Shown here in pieces: positions 45,128 through 57,795 of a stretch of DNA of 64,000 nucleotides (position 1 is its first letter; every line of letters starts with the position of its first letter). The position numbers and the translations under genes were made by a program. The stretch is from Ziziphus jujuba. Its lineage: Eukaryota > Streptophyta > Magnoliopsida > Rosales > Rhamnaceae. The notes under the pieces are model-generated. The model was not told the origin of the DNA. It searched no databases and was given only the letters and a program-made list of their open reading frames with translations. The DNA lies in contig NC_083388.1 of NCBI RefSeq assembly GCF_031755915.1, positions 2,487,501 to 2,551,500 of the forward strand. The letters run 5' to 3'.

Positions 45128-45359
45128 CTATACACGTACATTCTTAAATCCTAAAGAAATTATAATCATAATAATAATAATATCACTAATATGTAATGAA
45201 TATTAAAAAAAAAAATGTCCATCCATTACAACTATTTCAACACTATTGATTTTTGGTTTATCATCAAATTTAGGAACCTCTCAAAGTCTTAGTACTCGAA
45301 CTTTAAATGTTCACTGTGTCTTATTAACATTGATCTGGTTGATATAATATTGACCTGTC
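44496..45359. other. A+T-rich intergenic with long (TA)n
   Basis: A (TA)n tract of about 21 units lies at 45079-45121. At 44690-44910 the composition is more balanced and the minus strand stays open for 60 codons (VFWWQNRKASHSKEAIKP), but I do not recognise a family. Confidence 0.4.
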
Positions 45360-46100
45360 CAATTATATTTGAAAACTTATTTAAAATTTTTATTGTTAAT
45401 AAATATATTTGAATCTTTTTTTTAATCTATATTATAAAAATTTATTAAAAACTAAAAATTTAACATCTATATATAATATTATTTAATTGTAAAATTCAAA
45501 TTAAAAATGTTTACTTATCTAATTCTTTTCATCTATGGAATCTAAATTCAAATTCAAATATATTTATATAATTTAATTCAAATTTAAATGTATTAAAATA
45601 ATATTTTCTATTTATGGAATTCAAATTCAAATATTTTTTTATTACTTGCAAATAATTATTTTCCTATATTAGATATTCATAATATAATTTAATAATAATA
45701 ATAATAATAATTATCTTGACTGGCTTTGCTGTCTCATATTATTATTATTGTTGTTGTTGCTCTTGTTATTATTATTATTTATCCTATAAAAAATGTTTAG
45801 TAGTTAATTTTTTATATTTATGAAATTTAAATTCAGATGTATTTATATTATATTTTTTATTTATGAAATTCAAATTCAAATTCGAATATATTTTTTAATT
45901 CCTTTCAAAATATTAAGATCTCTACATTAAATACTCATATCTATAAACACATTTTTACTTTACATGGTAAATAATTTATCAAATTCAAATTAAAAAATAT
46001 TTACCTATTTAATTTTTTTTTCATGTATGGAATTCAAATTCAAATTTAAATTAAGATGTGTTCATATAATTTAATTATCTAATATATATTATATTTTCTA
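45360..46100 (-). repeat. A+T-rich dispersed repeat, inverted copy of 10381-11100
   Basis: Motif order is the reverse complement of 10381-11100, e.g. AACATCTATATATAATATTA near 45460 and TTCATCTATGGAAT near 45525. It includes (ATT)n/(TTG)n tracts at about 45690-45780. Confidence 0.6.
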
Positions 46101-46505
46101 ATATTATAGTAATAAAAAAAATATATACATATATATATATATATATGTATATATTTTTTTTAATACAACCAATAAAGATAAAAAAAAATTTATATTTTTG
46201 TAATAGCTGCTCTATTGATAAATATTTTGATAGGATTATAAATAATTAAAAAAATAATTTTTTATTGATGATTTTGAAAGGAATTTGAAATGATAATATA
46301 ATTACACTTAACACAAATTTTTTTATTTTATATATTATATAGATTGTTAAATTCTAATAGTTACCATGATTATAATTGTTGATTATGTGCTACAAACATG
46401 ACATTGACGGATTTTTAAAGTTAAATGAGAGAAAATTAAACATAAAACGTGCATGTCTAAACCGTTTGTTTCTTGTTCCCCTGCTACTTCGTTTTCTTCT
46501 TTCCT

Positions 46506-46565
<60 letters not shown>

Positions 46566-47230
46566 CCAAACTGAAACTCAGTATCGGTGAATTGAAATTC
46601 GGATGCCAGGTACCCTCACATCCCCTCTACCTTCATCATTTTACTTCCTTGGCAATTCCCTCAATTTTCACCTGCATCTCCCTCCCCATATCCTTACCTG
46701 ACCCTATCTTCTTGTTAAGGAACAAAAAATCCCAAAAGATCTCATCTACAAACCCTTGAATCTTTAACCTACAAAATATCAATTGAACTCATTTGAATCT
46801 CCTGTCACTGCCATTTGATTTTCTTTTTTTATTATTGTTAATTTTTTTCACAAATACCAAAATCTGAAATCAAATTGAAATTTCTAGCAGAACAGGCGAG
46901 GAAGAGATTTTGGACATAAAAATTAAAAAACAAAATTGTGATAATTTAGACAGGATGCCTATTCTCTTTTGAAGCCCGTGGCCCGAATATATGTCTATTT
47001 AATATTTTATTTATTTGTTGAATTATCTGATTTTCTTTTTATCCTCATACATATAAGCAGTGCCTCTTTCTTCTTCTTCTTCTTCTATCTCTCCTACAGT
47101 TTTTATTTATTTATTATCTTTTTTGTGATTATATTTATCTCTCTTATATATAACCATAACTGTGATTTTTATCTATAATATATTTAATAATATAATACTT
47201 ATTTAACTAATATTTTTGTACAAGCATAAT
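46101..47230. other. Intergenic with 54-bp (TA)n, no gene recognised
   Basis: A pure (TA)n tract runs from 46508 to 46561. An open frame through it from 46376 has no credible protein features apart from the repeat. The remainder is A+T-rich. Confidence 0.45.
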
Positions 47231-50200
47231 TGTAATACCCTGTCCCAAAGTACAACGGAAATTTTCCTACTTTGATCGAGTTTGATCATTGATCGTTGAC
47301 TGAAGGGGTCAAAAGTTGACGTTTTGACTAGGATGGAATTCTAGGTTGACTGAGGTACCGTTACGAAGTACACATTGGCACGAGTTCGTAGACTAGTATC
47401 ACATTGAAAACGGAGCTACGGTTTGAAAGTTATGAGCAAAACAAGATTGGGGTCCAAACTGTCCAAGGGTGCCGGAGTTGACTTTTTATTCATGCAAAGT
47501 TAAGCTTTTACTCATGCATGGTTGTGGAGTACTCGTCGATACGAGTTCATAGACTAGTGACACGCTTAAATTGGATATCTGGTTAAAAGTTATGGACCTG
47601 TAAAGTTTTAAAATACCGTATTATTTTAATATTATTTTTAAACGTGTAACAATGTGCCACGTGTGACTTAATAAATGTGAACATGTGTCACCATGATGAG
47701 ATGCCACATGTCAACCATGCTTAATACCATATTATTTTATTATTGTTATTTTATATAATAATATTATTTTTAATATTATTTAATTATTTTATTTTATTTT
47801 CTTTTTATTTCTTTTTCTTTCCTTTTATTTTCTTTTTTCTTTTTTTCTTTTCCCCCACGTGGGAAAACACCCCCACCCCCCCCCCCCCCACCCCCCCGGC
47901 GAAGACTTCTTCTTCCTCTTCTTCCTCCTTCTTCTTCCTTTCCTTTCCTTTTCTTCCTCTTGGGCCCTTGCCGTTTCTTAAATTCCGGCCACCACCTTGC
48001 TACACGCACCGGCCAGAGAGCAGCGGAGGACAGAGGTGAGCTCGGCCGCAAAATTTTACGGCCACCAGTCGCCGGACGCGCCCAGATCGGGCCGGAGAAG
48101 CCTGACGGTCGAAAATTTTCTCTCTCCTCTTTTCTTGTGTTTTCCGGCCAACCCAGCTCGACCCATACTTCTATTCCACCATTTTCGACCCCTTTGAGTC
48201 CATTTCCATGATTAGATTGCCCAAAACCCCCCACCATTTGAGAGATCTCTCAAGTTCAAGTTCGGCCGGTACTTCCCGGGCAAATTCCGACCACCACCGG
48301 CGGAATTGGGATCAATGAAGGTGGTAATGCGATCCTCATTCCATAAGCTTTGTTTCGGTATATTACTCGTCAATTTTGGTTAACGTTTGTGTTTAACCCC
48401 CGGGTACCGGGTATTATTTATTTGAATAAAATATTAATTTATTTGACTGTGTGTGAATTGTTGTTCTAGGAGCACGTGTGCGTCGTGGAATTGATCCCAT
48501 GGAAGATCTTAGGTTAATTGCGTGCTCTAGGTGAGTGACCCACCTTCAAAATTATTTTGGGATGTTAAGATATATATATTTTGTGTAAATTGGTTGTTTG
48601 AAAATTATGTTTGATGTGTTGAATATTTAGTAAATTTATATTTGGAATTTTGGTGCCAAAATTGAATGGAATTAAATATTTGTGCATTATAAAATATTTT
48701 GGTTTTAAGGAATTTGAGATTTTGGCAATTATTATCAAATTTCATTGTTGGAATATTTCATAATTAAATATTTAGTAAATATGTTTTATGTATTTGATAT
48801 TAAGAGAATTTCCACATAAATTGTATTGCTAAATTATAATGTTTTTAATATATGTTTTGGTGCCAAAAGAATATATTTGGGAATTTAAAGAAATTGTGGT
48901 TTGATTTATTTTAATTATTGCTATGGTTATTATTCAATTATTGTGCACAATTATATGAATTAATTATATATGAAATTTATGTTATTTAAGGATTTGTTGA
49001 TTTAAATGGATTTTGAGGATTGGAGAAAAACATTGTTTTAAAGAATTATGTTTCAAAAATATTTATGCCATTGGAAAATTGTATATTTGAGTTGATGGAA
49101 ATAAAAGTTGATGGGTTTGAAAATTAAATAATTGTATTGACGGATTTTGTGATGTGAGAAAATTATATATATTATCGAAGTATTCATGCTGGTGATATTA
49201 AGGAAAAAATGTGGGATGGTGAATTTAAAAAATGGTATAATTCCCACGGTGGATTGTGGAAAAGTTTGCGTATCTTTTTATAATAAAAATTTGGATATTT
49301 ATTTTAGACGCACTCATACAGTACTGGTGTTCTGTATTGTATATCTGGATGAGCGCTCAAGTTATAATATCTCCCGTGAGTTGCCATTGGACCGAGGGCA
49401 GACAAGTTTTATGTAATGCACATCAGCCGCCCCCCTTCCGTGGTCGGGATGACGGTTTCAGCAGCGGCACTGTCGGGACACTGAAGCGACCGTATGCAAG
49501 TTTCTCTCTTTAACCCCCCCGCCAGTCGGTGCTCGGGACGCTGGGTATCGGAGGGCATCACTGGTATATGGTGTGGTGCGTCAAGTATAAATTTTCAGAT
49601 AAAAATTTCAAACCCTAAAGTGTTCTAAAATTATTTATTATATTTTAGTACATTTTATTTATATTTGGATTATTTAATTATTATTTATTAAATTAATGAT
49701 TCCTTGATTTTGGGGGCATACGAGTAACGGGTTTTTGCGAAAATGTTTTAAAAAGGAAACCTTTCCAACGGAGTGAATAGTAAGGGTTTTGAGAGAAAAT
49801 ATTATTTTCAATGAATTATTATTTATTCATTTATTTAATTGTTTGGTATTGAGTAATTAAATTCCTTTTATTGTTATATTATTAATATTAAAAGTGTACA
49901 GTAGATAGGGTCACTCACTGAGATGATTAGCATCTCATATTTTTAAATTCCATTTGTAACACCCCGTCCCGAATCATGTCGGAAATTTTTGCACGTTGAT
50001 CGAGGTTGACCGTTGACCGAAGGGGTCAAAAGTTGACTTTTTGACCCAGTTGGAATTTTAGGTTGACTGAGGTACCGTTACAAAGTACACGTTGGCACGA
50101 GTTCGTAGACTGGTAGTATGTTGAAAACGGAGCTACGGTTTGAAAGTTTTGAGCAAAACAAGTTGAGGTCCAAACTGTCCAAGGGGTGCCGGAGTTGACT

Positions 50201-53135
50201 TTTTATTCATGCAAGGTTGAGCGTTGACTCATGCATGGTTGTGAAGTGCTTGTCGATACGAGTCCGTAGACTAGCGGCACGTCCGATTTGGACATATGGT
50301 TTGAAAGTTATAGACCTGTAAAGTTTTTCAAATACTGTATTATTTTAATATTATTTTTAAACGCGTAACGATGTGCCACGTGTGACTTAATGAAGGTGAC
50401 CATGTGTCACCATGGTGAAATGCCACATGTCAAACATGTGTAAAAAATCAAATTATTTTATTATTATTTTAAATAAAAATATTATTATTATTATTATTTA
50501 ATTATTTCTTTCTTTATTTCTTTTTCTTTTTCTTTTCTTTTCCCCACGTGGGAAAACACCCTTCTTTTTCTTTTTTTCTTTTTTTCTTTTTTTTTTCCTT
50601 TCTTCTTCCCCGAGCCCGAGAGACCAAAAACACGCAGCTTTTTTTTTTCTCCCTTTCTCTCTCCTTTGACTCTCTGCCTCTCCCTGTTTGACCGGCGTTT
50701 CGCCGGATTTCAATCCCCAGAATGCTACACGCGCCGGCCACCAAGGAAGCCCGCCACCTCGTGACCTTGGCCACAAAATTTCCCGGCCAGTCGCCGCCCA
50801 GATCGTGCCGGCGAAGTCGCGGCGGCGAGGTGAAATTTTTCCGGCGATTCTCGCCGTTTCCGACCAACCCAGCCCGTCCCATACCTCTATCCCACCATTT
50901 TCGACCCCTCTGAGTCCATTTCCGAGGTTAGTTTGCCCAAAATCCCCACCGTTTGAAGGATCCCTCAAGATCAAAACCAGCAGAAGCTTTTCGGGGTCGA
51001 TGGAGACCGGATTTGTGATCCTCGTCCCACGAGCTTCGATTCGGTATATTATTCGCCTATTTTGGTTAACGTTTGCGTTTAAGCCCCGGGTACCGGATAT
51101 TATTTACCCGATTAAAATATTAATTTATTTGACTGTCTGTGAATTTTGTTCTAGGAGCACCGGTGAGTCGTAGAATTGATCCCGTAGTGGATCATGGTTT
51201 AATTGCGTGCTCCAGGTGAGTGGCCCACCTTCAAAAATTATTTTGGGCAATTAATTATATTTAATTGGTATTTAAATTGATATTTAAATTTATGCTCATG
51301 TGGTGTGGTTTATCTGTGATTTTATTGTGGTTTAATTTATTATATATGAGCAAAGTGAATTTTGGTAGTATTTGTACGTGGTTTTTAAAATTGATTTTCC
51401 GGGCATAATTGGGTTAAATATTTTACGAAAATATTGGTTTGAATTTTATAAATTATGCCGCTATATTTTTATGGTTGTATCTCGTACTTCGAGAAAATTG
51501 TGGTTTGTTGGTTATCAATGTTTCGTACCGGGTTGTTGAATAAAAATATGTGGGATGGTGTTTGTGAAAATTTGGTATACTTCCCACGGTAATTTTGGAA
51601 AAAATGGTACGGTTGGTTAACAATGTTTATTTTTAGACGCACTCATACAGTATTGGTGTTCTGGTGTATGGTGTATGGACACGTGGTAGCACGCGGTTAT
51701 TATGTGGTTTAGCGTGCGGTTATTACTTCACCCGTGAGTTGCCATTGGACTGTGGGCAGGCAAGGTTATTGTTGTGCACAGCCGCCCCCCTCCTTGGCCG
51801 GGTTGATGGTTTTAGCAGCGGTACTGTCGGGACGCCGAAGTGACCGTTGCAGGTTTCTTTCTTTAACCCCCCCCACCAGTCGGTGCTCAGGACGCTGGGT
51901 ATCGGAGGGCATCACCGGTATATGGTGTGGTGCGTCGGTGTAAATTGCAAATAATGTTTTAAACCCCAAAGGTGTTCTAAAATTATTTATTATAATTTAT
52001 TGCAGTTTATTTATATTTGGGGTATTTATTTATTTATTTGTTTATTAATTTGTTTGGTTCCTTGGTTTTTGGGAAGTATGTACAAGGGTTTTGTGAAAAT
52101 GTTTTAAAAAGGGGAACTTTTCCAACTGAGAAAATTGTAAGGGTTTTGAGAGAAATTATTATTTTCCATTTAATTATTATCTATCTACTATATTACCGTG
52201 GTATTATATTGTATAGTAGATAGGGTCACTCACTGAGATGATTAGCATCTCACACTCTTAAATTCCGTTCCCCTAGGTCCAGGTTGGAGACGTTGATTGT
52301 CCGGGGCCAGCCCAACATCTCAGTTCGTTTGCCGAACGTTCAAGAAGTTTTTCTTCCTTTTTTCCTCTCTATCTTGTATTGCTCCTTTATCTGTCATTTT
52401 ATAAATTCCACATTTGTTGTATAATGCTCTGTATACTGTATTGGACGTGTTGTTGTTTTCATGCACTGGGTTGTTGCTGTTGTTTTATTTTGAAGTGCTG
52501 CAATTTGTGGAACCAATTTGTAGTTTGTGGGAGGAATAAGGGGATATTTTTGAAGTGTGTTTTCAGTGCAGGTAAATTTGTGGTAAGTAAATCCCTTAGG
52601 GGAGGCTCTGTCGGATTTTCCATTGGAGGGTCCGGTAGGCTTTCCCTGGGATCAGGGCTTGTCTAGGGTTCCGGGGAAGGAATTCTGGACAGGTCCTGAC
52701 ACCATTCCCCTAGGTCCAGGTTGGAAGATGTTGATCGTCCGGGACGAGCCCGACGTCTCAGTTCATTGTCCAAAGTCCAAGAAGCATTTATTCCCTTTTT
52801 CCTCTTCATCTTGTATTGCTTCCTTATCTGTCATTGTATTAATTCCATATTTATTTGTATAATGCTCTGTATACTGTATTGGACGCATTTTATTAAATAC
52901 TGCATTAATTTTCTGTTATTCTTTTGGAGTGCTGCAAATTTGTGGAATTATATTGTAGTAAGGTGGGAGGAATAAGGAGATATTATTGGAGTGTGTTTTT
53001 TGTGCTGGAAAATTTTGGTTAGTCCTATCCTTAGGGGAGGTTCTACCGGATTTTCCGTTGGAGGGTCCGGTAGGGTTTTCCTGGGATCAGGGCTTATCTA
53101 GGGTTCTAGTGAGGAATTTTGGACGGGTGTTAACA
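47231..53135 (+). mobile_element. Solo LTR interrupted by a second solo LTR
   Basis: The outer LTR begins TGTAATACCCTGTCCC at 47231 and ends GGACGGGTGTTAACA at 53135, with a perfect target duplication ATAAT (47226-47230 and 53136-53140). Without the insertion at 49955-52706 it is about 3150 bp. It has a homopolymeric C tract (47873-47898) in its GC-rich block. Its 3' part resembles the LTRs of the complete element. Confidence 0.85.
49955..52701 (+). mobile_element. Nested solo LTR
   Basis: Starts TGTAACACCCCGTCCC, ends GACAGGTCCTGACA, 2747 bp, with target duplication CCATT (49950-49954 and 52702-52706). It lies inside the outer LTR 47231-53135, so it is younger. Its 5' part resembles the outer LTR, while its 3' part resembles the solo LTR 28475-31432. 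Confidence 0.88.
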
Positions 53136-53821
53136 ATAATCGTCGGATATAATTATTTATAAAAAAATATTTATAATATAATTCTTATTTAAACTATATA
53201 TTCGTTTGTAAAACAGAAATTTATTGCAAATATATATAGTTTGTTTGAAAGCAAGGAGTGAATTTCTTATTTTCATTTAACGATCATATTAATGTCATTA
53301 TGGGATTGTTTAGGAAGTTTTTCTAAAAATTTTATATTGATTTGTTAATTATTGCTTTACAAGATAAATTTATTGTCTTAACTCGCCCCTTCCCCCGCCC
53401 CGCCCCCCCCAACAAAAACTCTCTCTCTCTTCTTTTTTTTTTTTTTTTTTTTCTAAAAATTTTATATATATTTCTTTTTTCTTTTCTTTTTTCTTTTTTT
53501 GTCTAAAGTGCTAAGAAACTGAAGTCATTTATTTGGCAAAGTTGTTAATAGCAGCTTCCACTAGAGCCCATCATCTAACTTCAAACATAACTAGATGCAC
53601 CGAAACTATTACAGATACACGAAACTTAGATAAACCTAGTGGCAAAGCTGGCAAGCAAATTGTTCTAAGTTTAAATTCCCATCCCATATAAGACAATAAT
53701 AACAATAAATATAGTACAGTTTAGTTGTAGAACCTTTGTATTCTCAAATATGATGTGTAAAAGATATCCTTACCATTTGTAATGTTTTTATCTAATCAAT
53801 GTCATATTTAACTACAAAAGT
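53136..53821. other. Intergenic with possible SINE-like head
   Basis: Contains a C-rich and poly-T tract (53386-53450). At 53635-53651 (CCTAGTGGCAAAGCTGG) and 53667-53680 (AAGTTTAAATTCCC) are sequences resembling Pol III A and B boxes 30 bases apart, followed by an A-rich ATA/ACAATAA tail, which could be a degraded tRNA-derived SINE. Confidence 0.3.
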
Positions 53822-54044
53822 ACAATATTACACAACTGAATGATGCACATTCCACCAACATTGGTGGAATATGTTCGAATTATTTCACGGAATGTAAAAA
53901 GAAGAATTCGAATATCTTATCAAAATTTGCAAGAGGTGTGTTGCCATTTTTATACTTGGGGATGTCACTCAGTAAAAGAAAATTTCCTTATTAAAGCAAA
54001 ATATGATTTAAAAAAAAAAAAAAGTTCTGCTATTTGTCCTCTTT

Positions 54045-54440
54045 ATTGGTGACGACTTAGCGATCAATGTTGCTATTATATATATATTAGACACAAGTAG
54101 AGTTAGCTTCAAGTCAAATCTATCATTTTTGTCCATAAACGAATTATTAATCTCGTAAAGGTAAAGTAAATAAAACTGTATTTATTTTTCTTAAATTATA
54201 ATCACCATTACCATAATGTCCACATAAATTAAAAAATACATTAAAGTAACATAAATTATATAGTTAGGATAACATAAATTCTGTAGTTTTCGGAATCGTC
54301 TATTGCATATGTTTTCTAACATGATGTCTTGCCTTTTTTTTGTTTATTTTTTTATTTTTATTTTTTATTTGTTCCCTTGTTTCTGGTTTCACTTATCTTT
54401 CCCTCTTGATTGAGGGGCCCACTCCTCAAAGAAAAAGGTT
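54045..54440 (-). pseudogene. F-box exon 3 tail and flank remnant
   Basis: From 54045 to 54282 it matches the 3' flank of the F-box copies (ATAAACGAATTATTAAT, CATAATGTCCACATAAATT). On the minus strand, 54440-54283 reads the C-terminal tail with MQ, TAG, then TIPKTTEFML. The in-frame stop and T-rich insertions show decay. No FBD core, exon 2 or exon 1 remains. Confidence 0.6.
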
Positions 54441-54674
54441 ATTTTTTGCTCGTACCCATATCTTCTTTTCTCGCTCTAAATTCTTTCATAATTACAGATA
54501 GATTATTTTATGTGTTTGGATGAATATTTATGATGGGTTTGTTTGTTTATTCATTTTTTTTAGTGGGAATTTTGAGGTTATGGTGTATATATATATATAT
54601 ATATATATATGAAAATTCTATGGAAAAATTTATGTGGAAATTTAATTGATTTTATCGTGGTTGCTGATAGAATC
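54441..54674. other. Spacer with (TA)n
   Basis: T-rich sequence and a (TA)n tract at 54587-54610 precede the cystatin fragment. The N-terminal part of a cystatin is not recognisable here. Confidence 0.4.
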
Positions 54675-54909
54675 TTGGGTGTGAGTTGGTTTGTAAAGAA
54701 TGCTCTTTTGGAGTTTATGAACGTGGTGAAAGCAAAACAGCAGCTGGTTGCTGGTATGTTGTACTACATAACCCTGGAAGCAATCGATGGAGGTCAGAAG
54801 AAAGTATACGAAACCAGGGTCCGGGAGAAGGTAGGGAAGAACGTCAAGGAAGCGCGAATTGAAACTTATTGGTGATGCTCCTTCTGACTCCACCACTACC
54901 ACTAGCTAA
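54675..54909 (+). pseudogene. Phytocystatin fragment (cysteine protease inhibitor)
   Basis: The plus strand reads [19 protein letters not shown], then [22 protein letters not shown] fits the cystatin inhibitory loop Q-x-V-x-G, and ALLEF followed by VVKAK is characteristic of plant cystatins, which block papain-like proteases. The usual N-terminal glycine and LARFAV-type helix are not found upstream. The tryptophan of the second hairpin loop is changed to arginine. The expected C-terminal words KLIGDAP are present but in another frame, so a frameshift lies near 54855. An open reading of 88 codons ends at 54875; the alternative frame ends at TAA 54907-54909. A functional divergent gene with an upstream exon cannot be excluded. 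Confidence 0.7.
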
Positions 54910-55369
54910 TTGTTTAAATTTAAAGCTCCCTGTTTCTGTTTGCATGTGTCTCTGTTTCTACCATTATTGTATCTAGCATTATCTTCTCTGTATTTTGACC
55001 TTTTGTAGATTTGAAAATATATTCCAAGTTGCTTAATCATTCAGTAGGTAGATACCGTGAAAGCCAATAGTTTTTCCAGCTTGCTTAGTGTTTAGTTTTC
55101 GGGAACAAAAAAAATTAATTCTAGTTTTTTGGTATATAAATCATGTATTTTTAGTTTTCATCTCATGTGAACAAATTCTAATGTCTCTGTGACAATCCCT
55201 CATCAAATTTAGTAGTGAATGCTTTGGAAGTTTTTATCCAATCCAATCCCTCCTTCTTTTCAATTTTATATTGGTCTCTAGATCTTGTTTGGATTTTCGA
55301 TTATCTAAGAATGTTTCATTTATATCCTGTTTACTTTTGAAATTTGCATGAGAAAATTAGTTTCTTTCA

Positions 55370-55417
<48 letters not shown>

Positions 55418-55780
55418 AGAAAATCACAAAACTATATGTTTAATGTTTATTTATGTCAATACTGTAAAGAAAGAATTTCCGTGAGGTACGTAAGTGAAAT
55501 GCTAAAATTTGAAGGTTAATGTATTTGTATCAGTCTCTCTCTCTTATGTCATACTGGACACGTACTAGCAAATTGGATCAAGTAGCCCCTTTCTATGCAG
55601 TAACTTCAAAATTTGAATCACTTATTGATGATCATAGTCTATATTAAATACAAAGATTAGGCGGTGACCATCAAAGAGCCATTGAGAAAATAGAATTTCA
55701 CCACCAGAACTTTTCTCTTTAAATGCTGCTTAGATAGTTTGTGGACATCACTGATTTTTGCAGAAATTATAAATCACTAA
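54910..55780. other. Intergenic / possible 3' flank of cystatin, (TA)n tract
   Basis: A (TA)n tract occupies 55379-55412. No coding sequence is recognised. Confidence 0.4.
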
Positions 55781-56764
55781 GGGGAGTATTCAATTTGGAT
55801 CTTAAAAGAATTTTAAAGATTTTTTTAAAATAATAAATTTTTGCAAAATTTATAGATCTTCATGGATTTTTAAAGAGTTTATCAAATTAAAAATGACTTT
55901 TGAAGGCTTTTTATGTTCATGGACTTTTGCAGACTTTATGAAATTATTAATGATTTTAACAAACTTTTGTAAACTTCATTCAGAAGATTTTAATTAAATT
56001 TTCATTGACTTTTAAATATAATATAGATTTTGTAATAATAAAATTACATTTCCTTTGTCAATAAAATATTAAAAAAATAAAAAATAAATCATTTGAGAAG
56101 GAAAAAAAAAAGTTTCTTTTTAGTATTAAAAGTATATGAGATATTTTACTTTGCGTACCTTTCAAAAATAATGAACAATATAAAGTAGAATAAGGGAAAT
56201 ACTCATTGAATCATTTTCTCCAACCAAAATAAAAAGTTTATTACACTTTTGTAAATATATATGTTATTTTTTAAAAAATTTATTTGTTATTACTAAAATA
56301 ATTTTAAGCTTAGTACATAGACATAAAATAAAAATAATATAAAAATGATGCACCGAAAAAGATCATGTGATTCTTATAGGAAAAAAAAATATATATTTAT
56401 TTCACCTCGTTTATAGGGTAGAGAGAGGAGGGGAGAAGGGAGGGAGATGGAAGGTTTTAAAAAATATTTTGTCATTCCAGATTTTTCGAAAGTCTTCAAA
56501 AATTTTAAAATGAATGAGAGGAGAATTTTAAAGCAAAGCTTAAAATTCAATTAAAATCTATATGATTTATTGAAATCCATAAAAATCGTTGATAATTTAA
56601 ATATTTCTTAATTTTTATGGATTTTAAAAAATTTTAAATTAAATCCTTTATGATTTTTATAGATTTTTAAAAAAATCCATATTAAATATCTTATAATTTT
56701 ATTAATTTTTAAAAGATTTTTACAACTATACTTTTCAATTTTATAAAAATCAATTAAACTCTCA
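55781..56764. mobile_element. Possible A+T-rich non-autonomous DNA element
   Basis: The left end GGGGAGTATTCAATTTGGAT and the reverse complement of the right end (GAGAGTTTAATTGATTTT) are weakly similar, and the enclosed sequence is a mirror-like series of GATTTTTA/TAAAAATC words typical of foldback-rich plant elements. The borders and target duplication are uncertain. Confidence 0.35.
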
Positions 56765-57654
56765 ATTAAATATGATTTGTTAGTTTCCTTTATCCATCTA
56801 TATTTTGATTATAGCATATGGGATCATTGAATTTATTTTTGTTTAATTTATATTCGTATTTTTTTCTGAATTTCAGGTGATGGTGACTATGCAAAAATTA
56901 TTATGCTTAGTTGAAGCCTAAGTTCGTAATAATATCTCATAATAGTATTAACGATGTACTCCATTAGTAAATCCTTCCTGTAAAAATAAAATAAATAAAT
57001 AAATACTTTTCTTTTGATTTATTCAAAGTTTGTGAATGGATACATCTTACAACTATGAATTATGGTGAATCTCTACATGTTACTGTTGAATCTTTGAATT
57101 ATAGTGACTCTTTTTTTCTTTTATAATGAAAATTAAAGTGAATCTCTTTGAATGTATATATCGTGGGGGGATAGTTTGATCTGAACCTGTGAGAAGCTAA
57201 TTCTAGGCCTATCAAATTGTCCTTCTCAACAATTATGACGTTTTAATACAATAGGTAGGACTTGACATGTACATAATTCCATGGACAAACAAATTGCAAT
57301 ACAGGAGTATAGTAATTTTTGACATAATAATTGCAAAAAATAATAATAAAAATAATTGCAATGTACCATAAGTTATCATTGAAGATATAATGGAAAAAAA
57401 AAAAAAATACAAAACGAAAACGAAAACTACCATCCCTAATTTCTCTCAATTTTCTCTCTCTAGTCCTCACTTTCTCCCAAATTTCCCCTCCCTACGTTCA
57501 TTCTCCATCCACTTCCTTTTCTTTCTACCCCACTTTCTCTCTATCTTACATCTTATTCTCTCTCTCTCTCCTGCCCTTTTTAATTCTTCTTTCTCTACTT
57601 TTTGTTTTTTATTTTTATTTTTCGGAATACTGGCAGCATGCATCCCAAACCATG
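56765..57654. other. Intergenic, no gene recognised
   Basis: Pyrimidine-rich sequence at 57430-57620 gives long but low-complexity open frames. A TTTCAG at 56873-56878 resembles an acceptor, but no exon follows that I can identify. Confidence 0.4.
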
Positions 57655-57795
57655 TTTAAGTCTTGCACATGGCACTTTAAATAACCATTGGTCCCTTTTT
57701 AATTCTCTGTCAAAATACTTAACAGAATTAGCATGTACTTTGCACATGATTTCAATACAAAGGTGAAAAAGTCTTTTTACACCCATCAACACTCC
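57655..57795 (-). repeat. Dispersed repeat, inverted partner of 58925-59045
   Basis: The minus strand reads GGGTGTAAAAAGACTTTTTC, ATCATGTGCAAAGTACATGC, TAATTCTGTTAA and AATTAAAAAGGGACC. The plus strand at 58925-59045 has the same phrases in the same order. The two copies face each other about 1.1 kb apart. Confidence 0.65.

Noticed and set aside
46376..46759. 127-codon protein with an isoleucine-tyrosine repeat
   Set aside because: The middle is the translated (TA)n microsatellite and the ends have no known motif.
47743..48237. Proline/serine-rich and lysine/glycine-rich proteins on opposite strands
   Set aside because: Both are translations of simple C-rich and CTT-rich sequence in an LTR.
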